From positions 1 through 64,000 of the forward strand of contig NZ_JBHYMS010000004.1 of NCBI RefSeq assembly GCF_042743185.1: a DNA stretch of 64,000 bases, given 5' to 3'. This document shows positions 56,163-63,171 of the stretch, piece by piece. Position 1 is the stretch's first letter, and each line of letters opens with the position of its first letter. A program made the position numbers and the translations under genes. The notes under the pieces were generated by a model. The model made no database searches and was not told the DNA's origin. It saw only the letters and a list, made by a program, of their open reading frames with translations. The stretch comes from Inquilinus sp042743185. Lineage in GTDB: Bacteria; Pseudomonadota; Alphaproteobacteria; DSM-16000; Inquilinaceae.

Positions 56163-56885
56163 TTACCCGCGCAGTGCTTTCTGGTGAGCTTTTGCCAGTT
56201 CCGCCATGCTGGTGAAGCGGAAATCGACCTTGGGCTCGGTCGCCGGCTTCATGGTGGCGCCGAAGCCGCCCTCGGCGTGGCGGCGGTGGATCCAGCAGGT
56301 GGCCAGACCCGCCGCCGTCGCCGGCTCGTGGTCGTGGAACAGGCTTTCCGCCGTGTGCAGCACCTCGCCCGGGGCGATGCCCATGCCGGCCAGCTTCTCC
56401 AGCATGTAGTCGAAGTTGCGCGACGCCGGCTTGTAGCTGCCGATGTCCTCGGCGGTGAAGACGGCGTCGAACTCGACCTGCAGCCGGACGTTGCTGAGGG
56501 CGAAGCTGGCATTGTCGACATTCGAGAGGATGGCCAGCTTGTAGTACTTCTTCAGGTACTGCAGCGCGCCGGCGGTGTCGGCGAAGGCCGGCCAGTCCTT
56601 GATCGACCGGCCATAGGCCAGTGCCTCCTCCCAGCTCGCCGCCACGCCCCATTCTTCGGCCAGGCGCTTGTAGACGATCGCCAGCAGCTCGCTGTAGCGC
56701 CGCGCCGGGGTCCAGCGCTGCTGCGCCGATTCATGGCGGGCATGGGCCTCCAGGATCCGGTCGCGGCTCAGCGGCGCCTTCACGCGGGCGGTCAGCGGCG
56801 CCAGCGCGTTGACTATGCCGGTCTCCCAGTCGATCAGCGTGCCGTAGCAGTCGAAGGTCAGGATCTTGAAGTCGGTCAGCGTCAT
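56163..56885 (-). CDS. Haloacid dehalogenase type II (HAD)
   Basis: This 240-residue HAD protein has the nucleophile aspartate in LTFDCYGTLIDWE (Asp12), typical of L-2-haloacid dehalogenases, plus the Ser motif AILSNVDNASF, the lysine in SYKPASRNFDY and the last acidic motif HDHEPATAAGL. It removes halogens from 2-haloacids or acts as a phosphatase; the first is a family-level guess. The ATG follows GGAGG. It is divergent from the betaine monooxygenase operon, 501 bases away. Confidence 0.85.
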   Translation of the reverse strand: MTLTDFKILTFDCYGTLIDWETGIVNALAPLTARVKAPLSRDRILEAHARHESAQQRWTPARRYSELLAIVYKRLAEEWGVAASWEEALAYGRSIKDWPAFADTAGALQYLKKYYKLAILSNVDNASFALSNVRLQVEFDAVFTAEDIGSYKPASRNFDYMLEKLAGMGIAPGEVLHTAESLFHDHEPATAAGLATCWIHRRHAEGGFGATMKPATEPKVDFRFTSMAELAKAHQKALRG

Positions 56886-57079
56886 GGTGCGTCCTCCGGT
56901 TCCGGTTTTCCGATTGTCCGCCGGCGGTGCCGGCAGGGGCTGCGCATTCGTGCCCGGCGGCGGCAGGCGCTGGCGCAGCGCGGCCGTCCCGCAGCAGAAA
57001 ATGCCGTGTCGCAGCCGCGTCATGGCGTGTCGGCTCTGGAGCGTGCGGGGCCGCGGAGTCGCGCCATGATCCCTGCCAA

Positions 57080-57260
57080 GAGGTGCCGGCCGATGCCGCC
57101 GATCCAAGAAGCGGCAGGCCGGAGAATTGGGAAGCCGGTGAGACTCCGGCGCTGCCCCCGCAACGGTGACGGCGGTGAAGGTGCGGCAGGGGCCACTGGA
57201 GCGATCCGGGAAGGCGCCGCACCGGGCCAGGAAGCCCGCCGGAGTCCGGAAACCAGCCTC
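57080..57260 (+). promoter_or_regulatory. Cobalamin (AdoCbl-type) riboswitch
   Basis: The leader has the cobalamin riboswitch core: GGGAAGCCGGTG (57129-57140), CTCCGGC, then GCTGCCCCCGCAACGGTGA (57151-57169), and the 3' element GGGCCAGGAAGCCCGCC (57224-57240). The GCTGCCCCCGCAACGGTGA stretch is the most conserved B12-box sequence. It lies 127 bases before the Rieske oxygenase start on the same strand, the only downstream gene pair. Bound cobalamin usually lowers expression. The rest of 56886-57386 shows the HAD promoter side and no gene. The exact 5' edge is approximate. Confidence 0.92.
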
Positions 57261-57386
57261 GACGGAGTTTTGTTCGGTGATCGCGGTGGGCGGTCGGCGG
57301 GCATGTTCGCGAGGGGCCGGTCCGGTCGCCGAGCGCGCGTACCCGGATGCCACATCTGCGACCGTGCCCAGAGGAGAGGATCGGGT

Positions 57387-58637
57387 ATGGAAGCGCGTTC
57401 GGCCATGTTGATGGATCTGCTCTCCCGCGCGCCGGGCTTCAGCCTGAAGCGGGATTTCTACACCAGCCCCGCCTATCACGCGCTGGACCTGGAGCACATC
57501 TTCTATAAGGAGTGGCTGTTCATCGGCCATGCCTGCGAGGTGACGCGGCCGGGCGATTTCCTGACCGTGCAGATCGGCGAGTATCCGGTGATCGTGGTGC
57601 GCGGCCGCGACCGCGCCATCCGCGCCTTCCACAACGTCTGCCGCCACCGCGGCTCGCGCCTGTGCACCGACGAGCGCGGCTCGCGCCCGCGCCTGGTCTG
57701 CCCCTACCACCAGTGGACCTACGACCTCGAAGGCAAGCTGATCTTCGCCCGCGACATGATGGACGCGATCGACCCGGCCCAGTTCGGGCTGAAGCCGATG
57801 GCCTGCCACGAGGTCGCCGGCTGGATCTTCATCTCGCTGGCGGAGGAGCCGCGCGACTTCGAGCCGCTGCGCCGCATGATCGAGCCCTATATGGCGCCCC
57901 ACCTCCTGTCCGAGGCCAAGGTCGCCCACAGCTCGACCATCATCGAGCGCGGCAACTGGAAGCTGGTGATGGAGAACAACCGCGAATGCTACCACTGCTC
58001 CGGCAACCATCCGGAGCTGTGCCGCGTCTTCTCCGACCAGCCGACCCTGACCAGCGGCCAGAAGGGGATGGAGGAGGCTCCGGAGATCCTCGCGCACTGG
58101 CAGAGCTGCGAGGCGATCGGCCTGCCCAGCCGCTACCAGATCTCGGACGACATGCAGTACCGGGTGATGCGGGTGCCGTTCATCAACGACGCCCATTCGA
58201 TGACCATGAGCGGCCAGCCCGCGGTGAGCCGCCTGCTGGCCGAGTTCCCGACCACCAAGCTCGGCTCGATGCTGCTGTACCACTATCCGAACAGCTGGAA
58301 CCACCTGCTGGCCGACCACGCGCTGAGCTTCCGCATCCTGCCGATCAGCCCGACCGAGACCGAGGTCACCACCAAATGGCTGGTGCACAAGGATGCGGTC
58401 GAGGGGGTGGACTACGACCTGCAGGCGCTGACCGAGGTGTGGACCGCGACCAATGACGAGGACCGCCGCATCGTCGAGGAGAACCAGCGCGGCATCCTGT
58501 CCCCGGCCTATGAGCCCGGGCCCTATTCGCGGATGCATGAGGGCGCGGTGATCCAGTTCGTCGACTGGTACGCCGACACCCTCACCCACCGGCTCGGCGG
58601 CGGCACCGGCGCCACCTCGATCCGCGACGTGGCGTAG
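57387..58637 (+). CDS. gbcA: Glycine betaine-type Rieske monooxygenase, oxygenase subunit
   Basis: This 416-residue oxygenase matches GbcA-like enzymes, which remove a methyl from glycine betaine as formaldehyde. The Rieske cluster ligands are CRHRGSRLC and CPYHQWTYD (about 79-107), and the mononuclear iron site is in ENNRECYHCSGNHPELC. The end SIRDVA and length match the family. The ATG at 57387 follows GAGGAGAGGA. The reductase gene is 12 bases on. The transcript carries a cobalamin riboswitch, an unusual arrangement. Related substrates such as stachydrine or carnitine cannot be excluded. Confidence 0.82.
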   Translation: MEARSAMLMDLLSRAPGFSLKRDFYTSPAYHALDLEHIFYKEWLFIGHACEVTRPGDFLTVQIGEYPVIVVRGRDRAIRAFHNVCRHRGSRLCTDERGSRPRLVCPYHQWTYDLEGKLIFARDMMDAIDPAQFGLKPMACHEVAGWIFISLAEEPRDFEPLRRMIEPYMAPHLLSEAKVAHSSTIIERGNWKLVMENNRECYHCSGNHPELCRVFSDQPTLTSGQKGMEEAPEILAHWQSCEAIGLPSRYQISDDMQYRVMRVPFINDAHSMTMSGQPAVSRLLAEFPTTKLGSMLLYHYPNSWNHLLADHALSFRILPISPTETEVTTKWLVHKDAVEGVDYDLQALTEVWTATNDEDRRIVEENQRGILSPAYEPGPYSRMHEGAVIQFVDWYADTLTHRLGGGTGATSIRDVA

Positions 58638-58649
58638 GGCCGGCGGAAC

Positions 58650-59723
58650 ATGCCCGGCCCCCTGACCGCGACGCCGAAGCTGTGGAACGCGAAGACGGCC
58701 CGGCTGCGCTGCATCGGCATCCGCGAGGAGGCGCCGGACGTCCGCACCTTCCGCTTCGAGGCGGAGGACGGCAGCTGGTTCTCCTACCGCCCCGGCCAGT
58801 TCGTGACGCTGGAGCTGCCGGCAGGGCCGGAGCCGGTGCTGCGCACCTACACCCTGGCCTCCACCCCGTCGCGGCCGCACCACGCCAAGATCACCGCCAA
58901 GGTGCAGGAAGGCAGCGTCGCCACCCGCTGGCTGTTCGACAGGCTCAAGGTCGGCGACGCGCTGACGGCGCACGGGCCTACCGGCCGCTTCTCGCTGCTC
59001 GACCACCCGGCCGAGCGCTACCTGTTCCTGTCGGCCGGCAGCGGCGCCACGCCGATGATGTCGATGGCGCGCTGGCTGTTCGACACCGCGCCGCAGACCG
59101 ATGTGGTCTACGTCCATTTCGCCCGGCGGCCGCAGGACCTGCTGTTCCGGTCGGAGCTGGGCTACATGGCCGAGGCGGCGTCCGGCCTGCGGCTGCGCTT
59201 CGTCGTCACCGGCGCGCCGGCGGGTGAGGGCTGGGCCAGCGGCCGGCTGGATCGGGCGCTGCTGTCCGCGCTGTGCCCGGACGCGGCTGGGCGGACGGTG
59301 TTCTGCTGCGGCCCGGACCGGTTCATGGACGCGGCGCGGCGGCTGGCCGGCGACCTCGGCGTGCCGGCGGCGCGCTGGCATGAGGAGAGCTTCGGCGCCA
59401 CCCCGGCGCCGGTGCCGGTCGCGGCCCCGATCGCGCCGCCGGCCGAGGCGGCGGGGGAGGGGATGCAGGTGGCCTTCACCCGCTCCGGCCGCAAGGCGGC
59501 GGTGCTGCCGGGCCAGACCGTGCTGGAGGCGGCGGAAGGCTGCGGCCTGCGCATCCCGACCGCCTGCCGCCAGGGCCTCTGCGGCACCTGCCTGGTGCGC
59601 AAGCTGAAGGGCGAGGTGCGGATGGAGCACAATGGCGGCATCGCCGACGAGGAGATCGCCGAAGGCTGGATCCTCGCCTGCTGCTCCCAGCCCGAGACGG
59701 CGCTGGTCGAGGTCGAGGTGTGA
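58650..59723 (+). CDS. gbcB: Rieske oxygenase reductase (GbcB-like)
   Basis: This 357-residue electron-transfer protein has an FAD domain (RPGQFVTLELP, RTYTLASTPSRPHH), an NAD domain (FLSAGSGATPMMSMA) and a C-terminal plant-type 2Fe-2S ferredoxin (TACRQGLCGTCLVRKL, then LACCSQP). It passes electrons from NAD(P)H to the oxygenase encoded 12 bases upstream. The ribosome site is weak (GGCGGAAC). Confidence 0.9.
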   Translation: MPGPLTATPKLWNAKTARLRCIGIREEAPDVRTFRFEAEDGSWFSYRPGQFVTLELPAGPEPVLRTYTLASTPSRPHHAKITAKVQEGSVATRWLFDRLKVGDALTAHGPTGRFSLLDHPAERYLFLSAGSGATPMMSMARWLFDTAPQTDVVYVHFARRPQDLLFRSELGYMAEAASGLRLRFVVTGAPAGEGWASGRLDRALLSALCPDAAGRTVFCCGPDRFMDAARRLAGDLGVPAARWHEESFGATPAPVPVAAPIAPPAEAAGEGMQVAFTRSGRKAAVLPGQTVLEAAEGCGLRIPTACRQGLCGTCLVRKLKGEVRMEHNGGIADEEIAEGWILACCSQPETALVEVEV

Positions 59724-59738
59724 GGGCCCTGACCTCTC

Positions 59739-59766
59739 TTGTGCAAAGACGCATTATACGTATAAT
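59739..59766 (+). promoter_or_regulatory. Promoter and palindrome of the phd-pemK unit
   Basis: TTGTGC (59739-59744), 16 bases, then TATAAT (59761-59766) resemble a sigma-70 promoter. The -10 lies inside the perfect 14-base palindrome ATTATACGTATAAT (59753-59766), a likely site for antitoxin autorepression. Transcription would begin near 59773, which makes the ATG at 59767 an unlikely start. Confidence 0.5.
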
Positions 59767-59796
59767 ATGGATATCCACAGTCGGCGGATGTCCACC

Positions 59797-60051
59797 ATGC
59801 CCACAGTCGGCGCCCTCGAATTCCAGCGCAAATTCGGCGAGTTCCAGCACCAGGCGCAGCGCGAACCGGTGGAGATCACCCGTCACGGGCGGCGCGAGTT
59901 CGTCCTGATGTCGGCCGACCATTACGACTGGCTCAAGGCCGCCGCGCAGCGCACGCACCGCACAGCCGATGCCGCAGACGTAGTGATCGACGCCGTGGAG
60001 CGGGCGGAGATGGATCCGGAGCATGGCGCGCTCGACGAGCTGCTGAAGTAG
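59797..60051 (+). CDS. Phd/YefM-family antitoxin
   Basis: This 84-residue antitoxin has the family start MPTVGALEFQRKFGEFQHQA, then EPVEITRHGRREFVLMSADHYDWLK (shown as REPVEITRHGRREFVLMS). The first half forms the dimer and DNA-binding fold; the acidic C-terminus binds the toxin. The start at 59797 was chosen because the family begins MPTV and the promoter palindrome ends at 59766. It is followed by a PemK-like toxin gene after 10 bases. Confidence 0.82.
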   Translation: MPTVGALEFQRKFGEFQHQAQREPVEITRHGRREFVLMSADHYDWLKAAAQRTHRTADAADVVIDAVERAEMDPEHGALDELLK

Positions 60052-60061
60052 GGCCGGCGGT

Positions 60062-60487
60062 TTGCTGCTTCCCGATCCAAAGCCGGGCCTCGTCGTGCGC
60101 TACGACTATCTCTGGGCGCATGAGGCGGTGGCCGGCCGGGACCAGGGCAAGGATCGTCCGGCCTGTCTCTTGGCAGCGACCGATGATGTTGTCCGCCCGC
60201 GCTACGTCGTGCTGCTGCCGATCACCCATAGCCCGCCGGCTGGAGAAGTCGTCGGGATCGAGATCCCTGCAAAGGTCAAGCACGCGATGGGACTCGGCGA
60301 TGAGCCGAGTTGGGTGATCGTCTCGGAACACAATATCGATGAATGGCCGAATGGCGGCCTGTCGCCCCTGCCCGGCAGACCGGACGTCTTCAGCTACGGT
60401 TTCCTTCCGCCCGGCCTGTTCGCCAAGATCAAGGCCAGCTTCCTGGATTTGGCCAAAGCCAAGAGAAGCAGCGCCGTGCGTCGCTGA
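60062..60487 (+). CDS. PemK/MazF-like toxin
   Basis: This 141-residue protein matches the PemK/MazF group: PKPGLVVRYDYLWAHEAVAGRDQGKDRPACLLA (parts PGLVVRYDYLWAHE and GRDQGKDRPACLL), then VVLLPITHSPP. Such toxins cut mRNA. The start is TTG at 60062, 11 bases after the antitoxin stop. The C-terminal half is longer than in MazF. Pairing with a Phd-type antitoxin is a known but mixed combination. Confidence 0.8.
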   Translation: MLLPDPKPGLVVRYDYLWAHEAVAGRDQGKDRPACLLAATDDVVRPRYVVLLPITHSPPAGEVVGIEIPAKVKHAMGLGDEPSWVIVSEHNIDEWPNGGLSPLPGRPDVFSYGFLPPGLFAKIKASFLDLAKAKRSSAVRR

Positions 60488-60529
60488 AACGGAGCTTGGA
60501 CCGGGGAGTTCGCGTTGCGCCGGCCGTTA

Positions 60530-60679
60530 TCAGAACCGCGCCGTCCCACCACCCGCCAGGAAAGCGTCGCGGTCCCGCCTCAACGCGTCGTCGGCCAGCA
60601 TCCGCACGATCGCCGGCAGATCCTCTGGCCGCGCCGGCCTGATCCGGATCCTGGGATCCTCGGTCATCTCCGCCCTCAT
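60530..60679 (-). pseudogene. Truncated GNAT N-terminal fragment
   Basis: This 49-residue frame reads MRAEMTEDPRIRIRPARPED LPAIVRMLADDAL, the start of a GNAT acetyltransferase (first strand and helix), then stops (TGA at 60530-60532). The acetyl-CoA-binding part is missing. Its ATG overlaps the stop of the intact GNAT gene upstream (ATGA), so it was probably once the next gene of the operon. It is likely a remnant. Confidence 0.6.
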
Positions 60680-61179
60680 GCTGCGCCAAGATGGCGCAGA
60701 TAGCGGTAGCGCTCGAGCTCGGGGACGAAGCCCGCATGCTCGAAACCGGCCTTCTCCAGAACCCGGCGCGATGCGGCGTTCTCCGGCCTGGCGAAAGCCT
60801 GGATCTCCGGCAGGCCCAAGCGGTCGCGGGCGAAGTGCAGGCTGGCCTCGGTCAGTTCGGTCGCGTAGCCCCGGCCCCAGGTGGAAGGGGCAAACCAGTA
60901 GCCGATCTCCAGCCCCCAGTCGGGATCGAACGGATCCTCGAAGACTCCGCCGTATCCGACGAGGCGGCCCTGGGCCTTGTCGAGCACGGCCCAGGGCGCG
61001 CAGCCGATCCGGCGGCGCTGCCGCTCGTGCCGGGCGACGTGGCGGCGGCAGTCGCGGAGCGTCGCGAGATGGTGCGTGTGCCGCATCGCCTCGGCGTCGC
61101 CGAGGAAGCCGAAGAGGCCGGCCGCGTCGGACAGGCGCGTCGGGCGCAGCAGCAGCCGTTCGGTCCGGATCTCGTCCAT
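60676..61179 (-). CDS. GNAT family N-acetyltransferase (RimJ-like)
   Basis: This 167-residue protein has the RimJ/RimL-type pattern: IRTERLLLRPTRLSDAAGLFGFL at the start, GLEIGYWFAPSTWGRGYATEL (acetyl-CoA loop region) and ENAASRRVLEKAGFEHAG. The start at 61179 is MDEIRTERL. It lies three bases after the flavodoxin-fold gene, in the same direction. The substrate is unknown. Confidence 0.85.
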   Translation of the reverse strand: MDEIRTERLLLRPTRLSDAAGLFGFLGDAEAMRHTHHLATLRDCRRHVARHERQRRRIGCAPWAVLDKAQGRLVGYGGVFEDPFDPDWGLEIGYWFAPSTWGRGYATELTEASLHFARDRLGLPEIQAFARPENAASRRVLEKAGFEHAGFVPELERYRYLRHLGAA

Positions 61180-61181
61180 GA

Positions 61182-61763
61182 TCAAAGCCTCTTGGCGGTG
61201 CCGACCACCTTCGCCAGGAAGGCGTCGCGGTCGGCGTCGGTGGCGCGGTTCATGCCGTAGAGGGCGAGATAGCGCACCGGCGCCCAGGGGCGGATCAGGC
61301 CGCGCAGCCAGCGCCGCACCAGCTTGCGCGGCGGGTCGCCCATCAGCAGCGAGGCCCAGCGCGTGCCGCCATAGGAGACGACCGCGGTCAGGGACCGGAT
61401 GTGCTGCAGGTTCGGATGGGCCCGGCCGTCGCGCATCACGAAGGACACGCCGGGCAGCATCACCCGGTCGAACCAGCCCTTCAGGATCGCCGGGAAGCCG
61501 AAGTTCCACACCGGCGCCATGATCACCAGCGCCTCGGCCCGCAGCAGGCGCTCGACATGGGACTCCACCGGCCGGCGGTTGGCCGACAGGTCGTGGTACT
61601 GCAGCCGCTCCTCCCGCGTCAGGATCGGGTCGAAGCCCTCGGCGTAGAGGTCGCAGTCGTCGACCTCGTGCCCGGCCCGGCGCAGCGCCTCGACCATCGC
61701 CCGGTGCAGCGCGGCGTGGAAGCTGGTCTCGACCGGATGCGCGAACAGCACCAGGACGCGCAT
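61182..61763 (-). CDS. NAD(P)H dehydrogenase, flavodoxin-like fold
   Basis: This 193-residue protein has VLVLFAHPVETSFHAALHRA (FMN loop, residues 3-22) and APVWNFGFPAILKGWFDRVM. It fits the quinone-reductase/MdaB family. It probably reduces quinones or related electrophiles with NAD(P)H. It is followed after two bases by the GNAT gene and preceded by the FAD oxidase gene, which ends one base away. Confidence 0.88.
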   Translation of the reverse strand: MRVLVLFAHPVETSFHAALHRAMVEALRRAGHEVDDCDLYAEGFDPILTREERLQYHDLSANRRPVESHVERLLRAEALVIMAPVWNFGFPAILKGWFDRVMLPGVSFVMRDGRAHPNLQHIRSLTAVVSYGGTRWASLLMGDPPRKLVRRWLRGLIRPWAPVRYLALYGMNRATDADRDAFLAKVVGTAKRL

Positions 61764-61764
61764 C

Positions 61765-63171
61765 TCACCCCGTCGCCTGCAGCCCCGGGAACAGGTAGAT
61801 GCGGCCGGAGTTCAGGTCGTAGCCGGGATCGTCCCAGCCGATCATCTTGCCGGGGTTCAAGAGGCCGCGCGGATCGGTCTCGCGCTTGAAGGCCAGCTGC
61901 ACCGCGTCGGTGCGCTTCATGCCGCCCTCCTCCAGCGTGTAGCGGTGCGGGTTGAAGATCAGGCAGCCATGGTCCTCGTGGATGCGGATGATCTCGTCCA
62001 GCCGTTTCTCGCTGGTGAAGCGCACGATCGGCAGGCCGGAGCAGGTGACGTTGCCGTCGAAGCGGATGATCTCGAGATGGCCCGGCACCTCGTCGCCAAA
62101 GATCTTCGTCATCTCCTCGACCAGCCGCAGATGGTCGGGGAAGGGGTACAGCACCTGCAGATAGGTGATGGTCGGGTCGATCTTGATCGCCCTGAGGGTG
62201 GTGTGGTTCCAGGTCAGCTCGTACAGCGGCGGCAGGCCCTTCTTCTCCTCGTCGGTCGCGGTGTCGGCGCGGAACAGCACCTCGCCCTTCGACCGTTTCA
62301 TGAAGGCCTCGAAGCCGCCCATGGCGAAGTCCGCCACCATCAGCAGCACGACCGACTGGTCGGGGCGGACGAACTTGCGGTGCTTGAGGAAGTAGTCATG
62401 GGGCACCGGGGCCGCGACTGGTGCGATCTCCTTCAGCAGCAGCCCGTCGGCCCGGCCGATCTCCTCGCTGAAGCGGACCGCGTCCATCCAGTCGTCGAAG
62501 CCGACCATGACGTCGACCCAGTCCGGCGCCGCGGCCAGCGGGATCTCGACCTCGGTGATGATGCCGTTGGTGCCGTAGGCGTGCAGCGCCTTCAGCAGGT
62601 CCTCGCCGGTCAGGTCGAGGATGCGCGGCTCCGCCTCCATCGTCACCAGCCGCACGCGCATGACGTTGCCGAGGTTGCGCAGGCCGCCCCAGCGGATCGA
62701 GCCGACGCCGCCGGAGCCGCCGGCCAGGAAGCCGCCGATCGTCGCCATCCGGTAGGTCGACGGGAACAGCCGCATCTCCTGCCCGACCCTGGCCCGGGTC
62801 TGCACGTCCATCTGGGCCAGCACGGCGCCGGCCTCGGCCACCACCGCGCCGGGACGGATCGCGGCGACCCGGTTCATCCGCGCCAGGTTCAGCACCATGC
62901 CGCCGGACAGCGGCATGGCCTGGCCGTAATTGCCGGTGCCGGCGCCGCGCGGCGTCACCGGCACGCCATGGGCATAGGCCGCCTGCAGCGCCTGCACCAC
63001 CTCGGCCTCCGAGGTCGGCGAGACGACGATGTCGCCCGTGACGTGCTCCAGCTGCCGCTTCAGCACCGGCGAGTACCAGAAGAAATCCTGGCTCTTCTGC
63101 TTCACCAGCACCGGGTCGTCGGTGACCCTCAAGCCCTCCAGGTCGCGCTTCAGCGCGGCGAGATCGGTCAT
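61765..63171 (-). CDS. FAD-binding oxidoreductase, GlcD-like
   Basis: This 468-residue protein has the FAD_binding_4 domain: DIVVSPTSEAEVVQALQAAY and VTPRGAGTGNYGQAMPLSGG (FAD loop, about residues 68-87). The FAD-oxidase C-terminal domain ends with GLLNPGKMIG, the typical last motif. It resembles glycolate/D-lactate-type dehydrogenases. It overlaps the deaminase gene by four bases (ATGA) and may act on its product; the pathway is not known. Confidence 0.85.
   Translation of the reverse strand: MTDLAALKRDLEGLRVTDDPVLVKQKSQDFFWYSPVLKRQLEHVTGDIVVSPTSEAEVVQALQAAYAHGVPVTPRGAGTGNYGQAMPLSGGMVLNLARMNRVAAIRPGAVVAEAGAVLAQMDVQTRARVGQEMRLFPSTYRMATIGGFLAGGSGGVGSIRWGGLRNLGNVMRVRLVTMEAEPRILDLTGEDLLKALHAYGTNGIITEVEIPLAAAPDWVDVMVGFDDWMDAVRFSEEIGRADGLLLKEIAPVAAPVPHDYFLKHRKFVRPDQSVVLLMVADFAMGGFEAFMKRSKGEVLFRADTATDEEKKGLPPLYELTWNHTTLRAIKIDPTITYLQVLYPFPDHLRLVEEMTKIFGDEVPGHLEIIRFDGNVTCSGLPIVRFTSEKRLDEIIRIHEDHGCLIFNPHRYTLEEGGMKRTDAVQLAFKRETDPRGLLNPGKMIGWDDPGYDLNSGRIYLFPGLQATG

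Noticed and set aside
56163..59630. A 1155-codon minus-strand frame over the riboswitch and Rieske genes
   Set aside because: Only its last part (56163-56885) is a real gene (HAD); the rest is antisense to gbcAB and crosses the riboswitch.
59767..60051. Antitoxin start at ATG 59767 or 59788
   Set aside because: The likely promoter ends at 59766 and transcription would begin after 59767; the family start MPTV is at 59797.
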